Shown here one piece after another: positions 43,184-53,255 of a stretch of DNA of 64,000 nt. Position 1 is the stretch's first letter. Each line of letters opens with the position of its first letter. Under the pieces are notes generated by a model. The model worked only from the letters and a program-made list of their open reading frames with translations. It was not told the origin of the DNA and did not search any database. The DNA comes from Rugosimonospora africana. Its GTDB lineage: Bacteria > Actinomycetota > Actinomycetes > Mycobacteriales > Micromonosporaceae. A program made the position numbers and the translations under genes. The stretch covers positions 240,789-304,788 of the forward strand of contig NZ_BONZ01000030.1 in assembly GCF_016862975.1 (NCBI RefSeq). Reading direction: 5' to 3'.

Positions 43184-44707
43184 TCAAGAGCGCACCTGCA
43201 GGTGCGAGAAGTCGGGCAGCCCGTTCGGGTCCGGACTGAACCCGGCGAGGCGCTTGTTCCAGGCGTAGGCGTACTTGACCGCCATCGGGAACATGCCGAC
43301 CGCGTCCTGCCAGATGATCTGCGTCGCCTCGCCGTACAGCTTCACCCGCTCCTGTTCGTCGCTGCTCGCACCGGCTTCGGAGAGCAGCTTGTCCAGCTGC
43401 GGGTTGCAGTACCCGTTGCGCTTGGCCGCGCACGGGTACAGCCGGCCGATGGTGTTGGCCGCGTCGAGCATCGGATTGGACAGCTGCTGGAAGTTGATGT
43501 CCCAGTTCAGCGCGAGCAGGTCCTTGGTGAACACCGCCTGCTCCTTCTCCAGCAGGTCGACGTGGACCCCGATCTTCTCCAGGTCGGACACGACCGCCTG
43601 GTTGAACTGGCGGAACTCGGCGTTGGCGAACTGCAGCCGCAGCTTGGTGTTGAAGTCGAAGCCGGCGGCGGTCAGCGCGGCCTTCGCCGCGGCCGGGTCG
43701 TACTTGACCGGCTGCTGGGCGACGTAGCCGAGAGTCTGCGGCGACACGACCGAGTCGGACAGGCTACCGGTCTGCGGGTACAGCTGCTTGATGATGGTGG
43801 GGAAGTCGACGGCCTCCCACAGCGCGCGGCGTACCTGAGCGTTGCGCAGTGCCGGCGTGGAGGAGTTGAACCACATGGTGAACACGGCCGAACTCTGGAT
43901 CGTCTTCACCGTGAGGTTGCTGTCACTCTCCACTTGGGACAGTTGGTCGTCGGGGATGCCCCAGGCCACGTCCACCTCGCCGGTACGCAGCGCGGTCAAC
44001 CGGGAGGCCAGCTCGGGCATCTTGCGGATGGTGACCCGCTTCACCTTCGGCGCCCCGCCGTAGTAATTGGGGTTGGGCACCAACGCGATCTCGTTCGGGC
44101 TGAACTTCTCCAGCTTGAACGGACCGGTTCCGACCGGGTGCTCGAAGAACGCGGTGTCGTTCGGCGCGACCCCGGCCGGCAGTACGAAGAAGACGGCGAG
44201 CTTGCGCGGGACCGCCGCGTCCGGCTTCGACGCCTTCAGAACCACCTCGTTGTCTGAGGTGGCGGTCATCGTGTACCCGGGGAAGTTGGCGGCGTTGGTG
44301 CCCTTGAGGTCGATGAACCGCTTGAAGGAGTCGACGACGTCGGCCGAGGTGAGCGTCTTGCCATCGCTGAACTTCACGCCCTGGCGCAGGGTGAGCGTCC
44401 ATTGGGTGGCGGTGCTGTCCGGCTTCCACGAGGTGGCCAGGTCGCCTTCGAGCGAGCCGTCCGGCTTGGTGCGCACCAGCCGGCTGAAGATCTGTTGCTC
44501 GGCCATCTGCGGGCCGGTACCGCCGCCCTGCGGGCCGTCCGGGTCGATGCTGTCGATGGGGTAGGTGCCGGCGACGACGACCTCGCCGTTGCTGGAGTCC
44601 GTACCGCCGCTGGTCGCGGCGGAGCACGCGGTGAGGGCCATCGTGGCGGCGGCGAGCATGGCCAGGGCCGTGCGCCGCGTCGCCGGCAGGGCAAGCGATC
44701 TGGTCAT
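43184..44707 (-). CDS. Extracellular solute-binding lipoprotein (family 5)
   Basis: 507 residues. A lipoprotein signal ends at LTACS, so Cys28 would carry the lipid anchor. PQMAEQQIFSRLVRTKPDGSLE, ATSWKPDSTATQWTLTLRQG and VGTGPFKLEKF are the SBP_bac_5 signatures. It captures oligopeptides or, in this context, oligosaccharides for the adjacent importer. GAAAGAAG precedes the start. Placed between permease and ATPase genes of one operon. Confidence 0.92.
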   Translation of the reverse strand: MTRSLALPATRRTALAMLAAATMALTACSAATSGGTDSSNGEVVVAGTYPIDSIDPDGPQGGGTGPQMAEQQIFSRLVRTKPDGSLEGDLATSWKPDSTATQWTLTLRQGVKFSDGKTLTSADVVDSFKRFIDLKGTNAANFPGYTMTATSDNEVVLKASKPDAAVPRKLAVFFVLPAGVAPNDTAFFEHPVGTGPFKLEKFSPNEIALVPNPNYYGGAPKVKRVTIRKMPELASRLTALRTGEVDVAWGIPDDQLSQVESDSNLTVKTIQSSAVFTMWFNSSTPALRNAQVRRALWEAVDFPTIIKQLYPQTGSLSDSVVSPQTLGYVAQQPVKYDPAAAKAALTAAGFDFNTKLRLQFANAEFRQFNQAVVSDLEKIGVHVDLLEKEQAVFTKDLLALNWDINFQQLSNPMLDAANTIGRLYPCAAKRNGYCNPQLDKLLSEAGASSDEQERVKLYGEATQIIWQDAVGMFPMAVKYAYAWNKRLAGFSPDPNGLPDFSHLQVRS

Positions 44708-44749
44708 CGCAATCTTCTTTCGGTGAAGGGGTTGAGCGGTCGCGGGCGG

Positions 44750-45634
44750 CTACCGGAGATGCCCGCGTCCATATCGAGCGGTGAGCTGGTCGCCGAGGAT
44801 CCCGATATTGATGATCAGCAGCGACAGTGCGATTCCCGGCAGGGCCGAGATCCACCAGGCGGACTCCAGGTACTGCTTGCCGTTGGCGATGGTCTGACCC
44901 CAGGAGACCGCGGAGTTGGGCAGGCCGATGCCGAGGAAGCTCAGTCCGGCTTCGGCCAGTACGACGAGGGCGAACTCCAGCGTCGCCAGCGCGACGACCG
45001 GGCCCGCGGTGAACGGGACGATGTGCCGCAGGAGGATGGACACGGGCCGGACGCCGAGCACGCGGGCCGCGTCGACCCACGCGCGTTCCCGGATGGACAG
45101 CGCGACACTGCGGGTGACCCGCGCGAAGGAGATCCAGGCGGTGGCAGACAACGCCACCACGACGACCAGGACGCTGCGCTCGAACGCGCCGGCGATCACG
45201 ATGGTCAGCAGGATCGCCGGGAAGGCGAGCAGGATGTCGATCCCGCGGGCGAGCACCATGTCCGGCCACCCCCGGAAGTACCCGGCGACGGTGCCGATGG
45301 CGACGCCGACGAGGCAGGAGACGGCGACCGTGCAGACCCCGATGAGGACCGAGGTGCGGGCGCCGTACACGACCTGGGCGAGCACGTCACGCCCGACGCC
45401 GTCGGTACCGAACCACGCCGTGGCGCCGGTGGACAGGTGCGAACCGGGGCGCAGCAGCCGGTCGTCGAGCGAGACGTGTACCGGGTCGTAGTCGATGAGC
45501 AGAGGCCCGACACCGCCGATGACGGCGTACAGGGCGAGCACCACGTACGGGATGCGGCCGAGCCAGCGCCGGGTCGCGTGAGCCCGGCGGGCGGCGACCT
45601 GCTGGCCGCTCCGGGCGTCGACGAGCACACTCAT
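44750..45634 (-). CDS. ABC importer permease, DppC type
   Basis: 294 residues from ATG 45634, overlapping the previous stop (ATGA), with GGAGGG upstream. FGTDGVGRDVLAQVVYGARTS and the EAA-like loop ERAWVDAARVLGVRP mark the C-type subunit; five to six membrane helices follow. LAEAGLSFLGIGLPNSAVSWG is the family's C-terminal motif. Confidence 0.92.
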   Translation of the reverse strand: MSVLVDARSGQQVAARRAHATRRWLGRIPYVVLALYAVIGGVGPLLIDYDPVHVSLDDRLLRPGSHLSTGATAWFGTDGVGRDVLAQVVYGARTSVLIGVCTVAVSCLVGVAIGTVAGYFRGWPDMVLARGIDILLAFPAILLTIVIAGAFERSVLVVVVALSATAWISFARVTRSVALSIRERAWVDAARVLGVRPVSILLRHIVPFTAGPVVALATLEFALVVLAEAGLSFLGIGLPNSAVSWGQTIANGKQYLESAWWISALPGIALSLLIINIGILGDQLTARYGRGHLR

Positions 45635-46560
45635 GATGTGCCCTCCAAGCGGATTCGCGGATCGAGTTGCGAGTAGACCAGGTCGGCGACGAGGTTGAAG
45701 AGCATGACGATGCCGGCGATGAGGAACGTGGCCGCCTGCACCACCTGGTAGTCGCGGTTGGACACCGAGTCCACGACGAGCGAGCCGAGCCCGGGCCAGG
45801 CGAAGACGTTCTCGACGATGACCGCGCCGCCCATCAGGCCGCCCATGTGCAGGCCGACGATGGTCACCACCGGGATGAGCGAGTTGCGCAACGCGTGGCC
45901 GAGCAGCACCTGCCGCTCGGTCAGCCCCTTGGACCGGGCGGTCTGGATGTACGGCTCGCGCATGGTGTCCGCGACGCTGGTCCGGGTGAGGCGGGCGACG
46001 ATGGCGGTGAACGGCAGGGCCAGTGTCACCGCCGGCAGGACCAGGTGCGCCGGTGTACCGGAGCCGGCGCTGGGCAGCAGCCGCAACGCCAGCGCGAAGA
46101 TGAGGATCAGCATGATGCCGACCCAGAAGGTGGGGAACGACTGCAGGGCGATCGTGCTGGCCGACACCACCCGGTCGACGGCTGTGCCGGGGCGGCCTCC
46201 GGCGAGCAGCCCGAGCGCCAGCCCGACCACCACGGCGATGAGGGTGGAGGCGAGCATCAGCTCGGCGGTGGCGGGCAGGCGCTCCAGCACCTCGGCCATC
46301 GCCGGGCGGCCGAACAGGTAGGAGTCGCCGAAGTCGAACCGGACGGCGTGGCCGAGATAGCTGAGGTACTGCGCGAACATCGGCCGGTCGAGGCCGAGCG
46401 ACGCGGTCAGCTGGTCGATCTGGTCCTGGCCGGCGTCCGGCCCGAGCAGGATCGACACCGGATCGCCCGGAGCCACCCGGACGATGACGAAGATGAGCGA
46501 GGCGGCGCCCCACATCACCAGGACCCCGATGAGCAGCCGCTTGACGACGACCCGGATCAC
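45631..46560 (-). CDS. ABC importer permease, DppB type
   Basis: 309 residues from GTG 46560, overlapping the glycosidase stop (GTGA). VVVKRLLIGVLVMWGAASL and VAPGDPV open the protein as usual; EPYIQTARSKGLTERQVLLG is the EAA loop that contacts the ATPase. About six membrane helices. With the genes at 44750, 43184, 42102 and 41206 the importer is complete. Confidence 0.92.
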   Translation of the reverse strand: MIRVVVKRLLIGVLVMWGAASLIFVIVRVAPGDPVSILLGPDAGQDQIDQLTASLGLDRPMFAQYLSYLGHAVRFDFGDSYLFGRPAMAEVLERLPATAELMLASTLIAVVVGLALGLLAGGRPGTAVDRVVSASTIALQSFPTFWVGIMLILIFALALRLLPSAGSGTPAHLVLPAVTLALPFTAIVARLTRTSVADTMREPYIQTARSKGLTERQVLLGHALRNSLIPVVTIVGLHMGGLMGGAVIVENVFAWPGLGSLVVDSVSNRDYQVVQAATFLIAGIVMLFNLVADLVYSQLDPRIRLEGTS

Positions 46561-48878
46561 GCCGGCCGTCCGGTGGGGGCGGTGACGGTGATCGGCACCG
46601 GGTCCGGGCCGGGCGGCAGGTCGACGGTCACCGTCGCGCCGGCCTCGACCGGAACGGTCGCGGGCTGGGCGCGTTCGCCCACCAGTACCGTGACCTCGTC
46701 CCCGGCCGCGGGAGGGGTACCGAGGGTGAGCCGGCCGGCCCCGGCGCCGGTACGGTGGACCACCGTCCGTACGGTGTCGGCCGTTCGCGTGTAGTCGGCG
46801 ACCACGACGGAGTCGTCGGCCTCCACGAGGACGGTGCCGTCCAGGCTCACCCGTAGCCGGTCGCCGGCGCTGATGCTCAGCCGGCCCTCGCGCAGGGCGA
46901 GATTGCGAAGCTCCGCCGGCTGCCCGGGGTGCGCGAACCGCCAGCCGCCGGGCCGGGGGTCGGCCAGCTGCTGCATCGCCAGGTATGCCAACAGGTTGCC
47001 CCAGCTGAGCAGGAAATCCGAGCGCGCCTCGAACGGGTGGATGTCCTCGTCCGGGCTGGAGAAGTAGTTCTCGTGGACGTGGCTGTGCTGCTCCCACTCG
47101 AACCGGAAGATGCCCAGCAGTTCGTCGACGATGCGCTCCACGTGGGAGTCCAGCCCGTACCGCCGCAGCCCCTCGACGACGAGAAACGCGATCGGACCCC
47201 AGATCCGGCCGCGCATGTAGTGCCGGTCGTAGCCCGAGTCGCTGCGCGAGACGCTGGGCAGCGGAGGTGAGCCGCCGAGCAACTCCGGCACGAGCAGCGT
47301 GTCCACCAGGCGGCGCGCCCTGGCCGGGTCGGGAATCCCGGCCAGCAGGGGGTAGAACGACGTCGGGGCCAGGTGGACGTCGAACGAGCCGTCGCCGAGG
47401 CGGTTGCGGTAGTGCCCCGCCTCCTCGTCCCAGAAGACCTCCTCGACGCGCCGGCCGGTCTCGGCCACCTCGGCCCGCAGCCGTGCCGCCGTCCGGGTTT
47501 CGCCGAGCCGCTCGGCGATCGCGGCGAGCGCTTCGCCGTCGACCGCGTGCAGCGCGTTGAGGCCGACGTCGGCCAGGTTCATGGTGTGCGTGACCGGGTC
47601 GTACTGGATGTCGTCGTACATCGGCGAGTCGTCGAGGCCGGATTCGCGCCGGGTACTGTCCACAGTGGCCGACTTCGGGTCGTCGGTCGGGTCGGAGCCC
47701 CAGGCGAGTGCGCCGTGCGGGCCCCGGCGCGCCCGGGTCCACCAGTCGTGCCAGCCGAGCAGCGTCGGGTAGGCGTCGGTCAGCAGCCGGCGATCCCGCG
47801 TCTGGTCGGACAGGCCGCTGCTCAGGTAGGACTTGAACACCGTGTACGCGCCGACCGGAGGCTGGGACCTGTCGTCGGTGCGTCCCCGCTCGTCGGAGAC
47901 CCGGTTGGGCACGAAGCCGTCCGCGGTGGCCTGCTCCAGCATCTGCTGGTAGATGCCGCGCGCGTAGTCGTGGTCGATCCAGGTCGCGGTGAGGCCGCAG
48001 AAGAAGGTGTCCCAGCCGTGCAGGGCCCAGGTGCCGTAGAAGCCGCCGCGGGCCTGGCTGACGAAGTCGCGCGAGGTGGGCGTGATGACCCGGGCGAGAT
48101 CCGTGCGGATCACCGTGTTCCAGGTCAGCGCGCGCTGGTAGCCCTCGGCGGCCCGGCCGAGCCAACCGGAGCTGCCGATCGCCGCCGACTCGGCGTGCCG
48201 GCGCGCGGCGTCGACGTCGAAGCCGAGGTCGACGCTGCCGTCCGCCTCTGCGTTGCCATCGGCCTCGGTGCGGGCCTCGGCCTCGGCGCCGCTCCCGGCT
48301 TCGGCGCTGCCTCCTGCGGGCGCCCAGGAGAACCGGTGCGTCCCGGTACCGGCGGCGAAGCTCAGCCGGAGGATCCCGTCACCCGGCTCAGCGGTGGCGG
48401 GCGCGGACAGTGCCACCCGCCAGCGCTGCGCCCCCACCTGGAGGTCCCACCGGTCGGTGGCACCGTCCGGCGCTTCGGGCAGCGCGACCGTGTGGTCCGT
48501 GGGTGCGCCGGGCAGGCGGTCGACGATGAGGTGCACGGTGTACCCGTCCGGCACGGACTCGACCAGCTCGGCGAGTCCACACAGGACATTGGGTCGGGGA
48601 TTGGTGAGGACCAGCCGCAGCACGGCATCGCCGCACCGCACGGTCACCTCGGCGTACTGCCCGTCCACGGTGTGGTGGCCGAGCCGTTCCAGGCCTCGCC
48701 GCCAGGTGAAGTCGTCGACGATCCGGCCGTCCGGCGTACCGATGCCGACCCGGACCCGGGTTCCGGACGGCAGGTGCGCCGCGGCGGTGTGGTACTGGAC
48801 GTCCCAGGTGTTCCAGTCGATGGGTGCGGGCCGGGTCATCGTGGCGGTACTCCCGTTTCTCGTGGGTGTCGTGGCCAT
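46557..48878 (-). CDS. MGH1-like (GH63/GH37-clan) glycoside hydrolase
   Basis: 773 residues. The start ATG 48878 shares one base with the LacI stop; an in-frame ATG at 48838 is an alternative. Residues 1-190 form a beta-sandwich, 200-690 an alpha/alpha barrel with GTWALHGWDTFFCGL, ADGFVPNRVSDER and RGRIWGPIAFLVVEGL, typical of trehalase/mannosylglycerate-hydrolase-like (MGH1) enzymes. No signal peptide, so it acts on imported oligosaccharide, consistent with co-transcription with the ABC importer. An Ala/Glu-rich low-complexity stretch lies at about 208-228. Substrate unknown. Confidence 0.82.
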   Translation of the reverse strand: MATTPTRNGSTATMTRPAPIDWNTWDVQYHTAAAHLPSGTRVRVGIGTPDGRIVDDFTWRRGLERLGHHTVDGQYAEVTVRCGDAVLRLVLTNPRPNVLCGLAELVESVPDGYTVHLIVDRLPGAPTDHTVALPEAPDGATDRWDLQVGAQRWRVALSAPATAEPGDGILRLSFAAGTGTHRFSWAPAGGSAEAGSGAEAEARTEADGNAEADGSVDLGFDVDAARRHAESAAIGSSGWLGRAAEGYQRALTWNTVIRTDLARVITPTSRDFVSQARGGFYGTWALHGWDTFFCGLTATWIDHDYARGIYQQMLEQATADGFVPNRVSDERGRTDDRSQPPVGAYTVFKSYLSSGLSDQTRDRRLLTDAYPTLLGWHDWWTRARRGPHGALAWGSDPTDDPKSATVDSTRRESGLDDSPMYDDIQYDPVTHTMNLADVGLNALHAVDGEALAAIAERLGETRTAARLRAEVAETGRRVEEVFWDEEAGHYRNRLGDGSFDVHLAPTSFYPLLAGIPDPARARRLVDTLLVPELLGGSPPLPSVSRSDSGYDRHYMRGRIWGPIAFLVVEGLRRYGLDSHVERIVDELLGIFRFEWEQHSHVHENYFSSPDEDIHPFEARSDFLLSWGNLLAYLAMQQLADPRPGGWRFAHPGQPAELRNLALREGRLSISAGDRLRVSLDGTVLVEADDSVVVADYTRTADTVRTVVHRTGAGAGRLTLGTPPAAGDEVTVLVGERAQPATVPVEAGATVTVDLPPGPDPVPITVTAPTGRPA

Positions 48879-49936
48879 CAGGCGGTCCCGCCGGCCGTGT
48901 GCGGGGGACCGACGGTGGCGCCGTCCATCAGCGGGCACTCGACGCTCTCGCTGCGAGCGGTGCTGTCCGCCGACTCAAGCAGCCGGATCAGCAACCGGGT
49001 CGCCTCACGGCCCATCTCTTCGCGGGGCACCACGAGACCGGTCCAGGGCGTGTCGTCCCGCCGGGCGCCGGTGGAGTCACCGAGGACGACGATGCTCAGG
49101 TCGCCCGGTACCGATGCGCCCTGACGCCGCGCGCACCCCAACAATTCCTCGGCGAGCAGTTGCTGTTCGGCGACGACGCCGGTGACGCCGCTGCGGAGCA
49201 TCTCGCTCAGCAGCCCGTCCACCTCGTCGACCGACTCCAGTGTCCACACCGGACCGGTCAGCCGGCGGGTCGTGCCGGCCGGCACCGCCCGCCGGAACCC
49301 CTTTTCCCGGTCCCGGCTCGGCTGCGCGTCGCCGTTGCCGAGCCGGGCGTAGGCCACCCGCTCGTGCCCGAGCGCGAACAGCCGCTCGGTCAGTTGCTGG
49401 GTCGCTCCGGCGTAGTCGGCGGCGACGTACGAGATCGGCGCGCCGGAGACCTCCCGGTGTCCCACGTAGACGAACGGGTAGCCGGAGTCGCGGAGGTGTT
49501 CGATTTCCTCGATGTTGGGGTACCGGCCCAGCAGGAGGGTGCCGTCGGCGAGCGACAGCCGGGTGGAGCCGTCGCGGAAGATCTGGCGCTGCCCACCGGC
49601 GCTGGTGAACATCAGCAGGTCGTAGCCCAGCTCGGCGGCCTCCTGCTCCATGCCGAGCAGGAACGGGAAGTAGAAGTCCACGCTGGTGGTGGGGAAGACC
49701 TGTTCGAAGGTGTAGACCCCGATGATTTTGTTGCGCCCGCCGGCCAGCGACCGCGCGGACGCGTTGGCGACGTAGCCCCACTCGCGCATCACGGCCAGCA
49801 CCCGTTCGCGGGTCGCCGGGCTGATTCTTACTCCGGCGTCGCGTTCGTTGAGCACCAGCGAGACCGTGGCCTGGCTGACGCCGGCAAGCCGGGCGATGTC
49901 GGCCTGCGTCGGGCGTCTGGCGGGCACGCGGTTCAT
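48878..49936 (-). CDS. LacI-family repressor
   Basis: 352 residues. TQADIARLAGVSQATVSLVLN is, across two helices, the helix-turn-helix; VRISPATRERVLAVMREWGYV and NASARSLAGGR form the hinge helix. The rest is the periplasmic-binding-fold sugar domain (GVYTFEQVF, DGTLLLGRY). It starts the leftward operon and faces the palindrome CGCTAATACCCATTAGCG (50059-50076), a typical LacI operator, so it should regulate itself and the rightward genes. Confidence 0.92.
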   Translation of the reverse strand: MNRVPARRPTQADIARLAGVSQATVSLVLNERDAGVRISPATRERVLAVMREWGYVANASARSLAGGRNKIIGVYTFEQVFPTTSVDFYFPFLLGMEQEAAELGYDLLMFTSAGGQRQIFRDGSTRLSLADGTLLLGRYPNIEEIEHLRDSGYPFVYVGHREVSGAPISYVAADYAGATQQLTERLFALGHERVAYARLGNGDAQPSRDREKGFRRAVPAGTTRRLTGPVWTLESVDEVDGLLSEMLRSGVTGVVAEQQLLAEELLGCARRQGASVPGDLSIVVLGDSTGARRDDTPWTGLVVPREEMGREATRLLIRLLESADSTARSESVECPLMDGATVGPPHTAGGTA

Positions 49937-50058
49937 CGTGGTCTCCAGTGCTAATGCGTGCTACTTCGGTGATCGCAAAGTTTCGCCCCGGTCGCGAGTC
50001 ATGTCAATAGAGCTGGGCAGGTTCGCTCGTCGCGACTTCGCTCGAAACAAACGAGAAA

Positions 50059-50076
50059 CGCTAATACCCATTAGCG
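50059..50076. promoter_or_regulatory. LacI-type operator
   Basis: CGCTAATACCCATTAGCG is a 7-bp perfect inverted repeat with a 4-bp centre in the 201-bp gap between the divergent LacI and DapA-like genes. A half-site GCTAAT recurs at 49950-49955 near the LacI start, so a looped or double-site control is possible. Confidence 0.75.
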
Positions 50077-50137
50077 TCTAGCGTCGGGTCGGGTCGCCGG
50101 GTAACGTCCGGGACCACTCCCACCCGAGGGGTGCCCA

Positions 50138-51106
50138 ATGCCTACCGATGCGGACCACGACGGTCACCTGCTTGCCGGGGTGACCATCCCACTCATCACC
50201 GCGCTCGATGAGCGCGGGCGCCCGGACGCCGACGCGGCCGGGCCGCTGCTGGCGCACCTGGCCGCCGGCGGCGTCACGACCCTGATGCTCGCCGGCACCA
50301 ACGGCGAGGGCCCGGTGCTGCCCGCGGACGCCATCCGGGAGTACGCGTCGGAGATCCGCGCGCGGTGGCGGGAGCTGATCGGAGCCTCCGCACGGGTCAT
50401 GGTCACCGCGACCGGCGCTGGCACCGACGAGACGCTGCGGCGGCTCGAATGCCTCGCCGACGTGCCGATCGACGCCGTGGTCGTGTCGGCTCCGTTCTAC
50501 TTCCGGCACACCGAAGCCGAACTCGCGGCGCACTTCCACGCCGCGGCCGCGCACGGGCGGCCGGTGGTGGCCTACAACAGTCCCGGTTACACCGGAAACC
50601 CGTTCACTCCGGCGCTGCTGCGCCGTCTCCTGGAGACGCCCGGCATCATCGGGCTGAAGGACAGCTCGGGCGATCCCGCGCTGTTCGGGGAGTTCTGCGC
50701 GGCGGCCGCCGCGCGCCCGGACTTCCGTGTCGCGCAGGGTGCCGAACGCAGGCTCGCCGAGGGGCTGCGAAGCGGCGCCGCCGGGCTGGTGCCGGGCGTC
50801 GGCATGCTCGCGCCGGCCCTGTGCGTCGAGCTGTTCCGCCTCGGCCGGGCCGGCGACCACGACGCCGCGGCGACGCGGCAGCGTGACGTCGACCGGCTCG
50901 CCGACATCTTCGCGGTCCGGCCCGGCGCCAGCGGTGTCGTCGTGGTCAAGACCGCCCTACACCTGCTCGGGCTCTGTCCGCCCCACGCCTCGGCGCCGTT
51001 CCAACCGTGCACCGACGGCGAATTGGCCGCGCTGCGCGCCGCCCTGGCCGGCATGCGTGACCTGTTGCCGCACGCCGCCGGCCTGCCCGCGCTTCCGCCG
51101 ACGTGA
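50138..51106 (+). CDS. DapA/NanA-family 2-keto acid aldolase
   Basis: 322 residues. GVTIPLITALD, LAGTNGEGPVL, VVAYNSPGYTGNP with Tyr146 and IIGLKDSSGD with Schiff-base Lys174 show a complete active site. The family includes N-acetylneuraminate lyase and 2-keto-3-deoxy-sugar-acid aldolases/dehydratases. It is the first gene of the rightward unit and stands next to a sialidase-fold enzyme, so cleavage of a released 2-keto-3-deoxy acid is the best guess. GAGGGGTG precedes the ATG. Confidence 0.87.
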   Translation: MPTDADHDGHLLAGVTIPLITALDERGRPDADAAGPLLAHLAAGGVTTLMLAGTNGEGPVLPADAIREYASEIRARWRELIGASARVMVTATGAGTDETLRRLECLADVPIDAVVVSAPFYFRHTEAELAAHFHAAAAHGRPVVAYNSPGYTGNPFTPALLRRLLETPGIIGLKDSSGDPALFGEFCAAAAARPDFRVAQGAERRLAEGLRSGAAGLVPGVGMLAPALCVELFRLGRAGDHDAAATRQRDVDRLADIFAVRPGASGVVVVKTALHLLGLCPPHASAPFQPCTDGELAALRAALAGMRDLLPHAAGLPALPPT

Positions 51107-51170
51107 GTTAGCTGCCCACCTCCCGGGCCTCGTCTCGGGGGAGACTTCCGCCCTAAGGAGAGTCAGTCGC

Positions 51171-53255
51171 ATGAACCTGCCCATCAGCCGGCGCGCGTTC
51201 ACCCTCAGTCTCGCCGCCGGTGCCGCCGCAGCCGCCCTGCCGTCCCGGGCACTCGCCTCCGCGCCGACGGCCGGCACACCGTTCTTCGCCGAGACCACGC
51301 TGTGGGACACCACGGTCGACCCGCTGGCCAGCTACCACGTGCACGGGTTGGCGGTCCTGCCGGACGACACGATCATCGCCGCTACCGAAGGACGCCACGA
51401 GGTGTGCGACGCGGGCGCCCACGACCTGCTCATCAGACGCAGCACCGACGGCGGGCAGACCTGGACCCCGTCGCAGACGGTGGAGCAGTCGGTGGACGGC
51501 CAGTGCTGGAGCAACCCCACCTTCGTCGTCGACCACATCACCGGCGAGGTGTTCCTGTTCCACAACCTCTGCGAGCGGCTGCCCGGCAACACCAGCTGTT
51601 CCGCGGACTCCAGCACGGTCTACGTCATCTCCAGCACGGACGGCGGCGTCACCTGGAGCGAGCGGCGCAGCCTCGCCGGGCTCTTCGACGGCTTCCCGTA
51701 CAACTGGGCGATGCACGGCCCCGGCCCGGGCCACGGCATCCAGCTCGACACCGGACGGCTGCTGCTGACCGTCGGGCACCGCACCGTCATCACCGGCGTC
51801 CCCACCGAGGACCGCAACTACGGCGCGTCGACCATCTACAGCGACGACCACGGCCGCACCTGGCAGGCCGGCAGCGCGGTGCCGATGGCCGCCGGCCACC
51901 CGACCGTCGGCGAAGCGACCCTGGTGCAGCGCGAGGACGGGACGGTCGTGGTCAACAGCCGGCCCGGATCGGGCAACGACTGGCCGCGTGACATCGCCGT
52001 GAGCACGGATCGCGGCCTCACCTGGTCGCTGCCCACCATGGACTTCAACGCCGGCCTGTTCAACGGCGTCCAGTCCAGCCTCGTCCGTTACACCGGCGGC
52101 CCGCACAGTAGGGACGTCAGCCGGCTGCTGTTCAGCCGGCCGGACGCGCCGATGCGGTGGAACATGACCGTCTCGGTCAGCTACGACGAGGGTTACTCGC
52201 TGCGGTACAGCCGGTCGATCAGCCCGATCCGCGCGTACTACTCGGATCTGGCGCACCTGTCCGACGGTACGATCGTGCTGCTCTACGGCTGCGACGGCGA
52301 CCTCGACGGCACTCCGCGCCGGGTCGCCGTCGCCCGGTTCAACCTGGAGTGGCTGACCCAGGGCCGGGACAGCCTGGCCACCGGGCCGCGGGTGACGTCG
52401 AAGACCCACGACCTGGGCCGCCCGGCGCCGCGCCCCAGCCGATCCGGTGGGACCGTCGCCGTGGTCGCCGACGCCGCCGCGGTCGGGGGCGCCCGCGCGG
52501 CGTACACGCCCGGTGCGGCCGGTGACTTCATCGAGTACCCGTTCGTGGCCGGCCCCGGCCAGTACGAGCTGTGGCTGCGCTACTACCGGTCAACGGACGG
52601 CGGGCTGGTGGCCGTGGCCGTGGACGGAAAGACGGTGCGTAACTCCACAGTGGACCTCACCTCCTTCCGCGGCGACGGGTACGACGTGGTGCTGCTGGAC
52701 ACGTTGCGACTGCGGCCCGGACGGCACACCATCCGGTTCACCCTCGCCGGTGCCGGGCTGGGCGGCGGCACCGCCATCTCGCTCGATGAGCTCAGCCTCG
52801 TCGAGGCGCACGCGCGGCCGGACGTCCGGGAAGAGGTCACTGTCGACAACGGCGGGCTCGGCTTCGAGGTCGTGGGCACCTGGAAGAGCAGCCGCACCAG
52901 TCCTGGGTACTACGGCTACAACTACCTCGCGCACGATCCCGGCGATCCCACCAGCCTCGCCCGGTTCCGTCCCGCGCTGCCCGGGGACGACCGGTACGAA
53001 GTCCTGGTGGCCTACTCGGCCGACACCAACCGGGCGACGACCGCGACCTACGTGGTGCACCACGCGGACGGCGCGACCCCGGTCGTGGTCAACCAGAAGC
53101 TGCATGGCGTACCGGACATCCGGACCGGCGAGTGGGTGTCCATCGGTGTCTTCCGGTTCCGTGGCGGCATCGACGGCTACGTCGAACTCAGCGGTAACGC
53201 GAACGGCGCCGTCATCGCGGACGCCGTCCGCTTCCGCCGCCAAGTGCCGGCGTGA
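51171..53255 (+). CDS. Secreted sialidase-fold exo-glycosidase with carbohydrate-binding and golvesin-like domains
   Basis: 694 residues from ATG 51171, 8 nt after AAGGAGAG. SRRAFTLSLAAGAAAAALP is a Tat-type signal. Four Asp boxes (residues 91-98, 155-162, 224-231, 278-285; e.g. STDGGQTW) show a six-bladed GH33-type propeller; RAYYSDLAHL holds the expected nucleophile Tyr and GEATLVQREDG the Glu. Residues about 425-555 resemble a CBM6-like jelly roll, and 560-694 a golvesin/xanthan-lyase C-terminal domain. Substrates could be sialic acid, Kdo or Dha. The GTGA overlap couples it to the next gene. Confidence 0.83.
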   Translation: MNLPISRRAFTLSLAAGAAAAALPSRALASAPTAGTPFFAETTLWDTTVDPLASYHVHGLAVLPDDTIIAATEGRHEVCDAGAHDLLIRRSTDGGQTWTPSQTVEQSVDGQCWSNPTFVVDHITGEVFLFHNLCERLPGNTSCSADSSTVYVISSTDGGVTWSERRSLAGLFDGFPYNWAMHGPGPGHGIQLDTGRLLLTVGHRTVITGVPTEDRNYGASTIYSDDHGRTWQAGSAVPMAAGHPTVGEATLVQREDGTVVVNSRPGSGNDWPRDIAVSTDRGLTWSLPTMDFNAGLFNGVQSSLVRYTGGPHSRDVSRLLFSRPDAPMRWNMTVSVSYDEGYSLRYSRSISPIRAYYSDLAHLSDGTIVLLYGCDGDLDGTPRRVAVARFNLEWLTQGRDSLATGPRVTSKTHDLGRPAPRPSRSGGTVAVVADAAAVGGARAAYTPGAAGDFIEYPFVAGPGQYELWLRYYRSTDGGLVAVAVDGKTVRNSTVDLTSFRGDGYDVVLLDTLRLRPGRHTIRFTLAGAGLGGGTAISLDELSLVEAHARPDVREEVTVDNGGLGFEVVGTWKSSRTSPGYYGYNYLAHDPGDPTSLARFRPALPGDDRYEVLVAYSADTNRATTATYVVHHADGATPVVVNQKLHGVPDIRTGEWVSIGVFRFRGGIDGYVELSGNANGAVIADAVRFRRQVPA

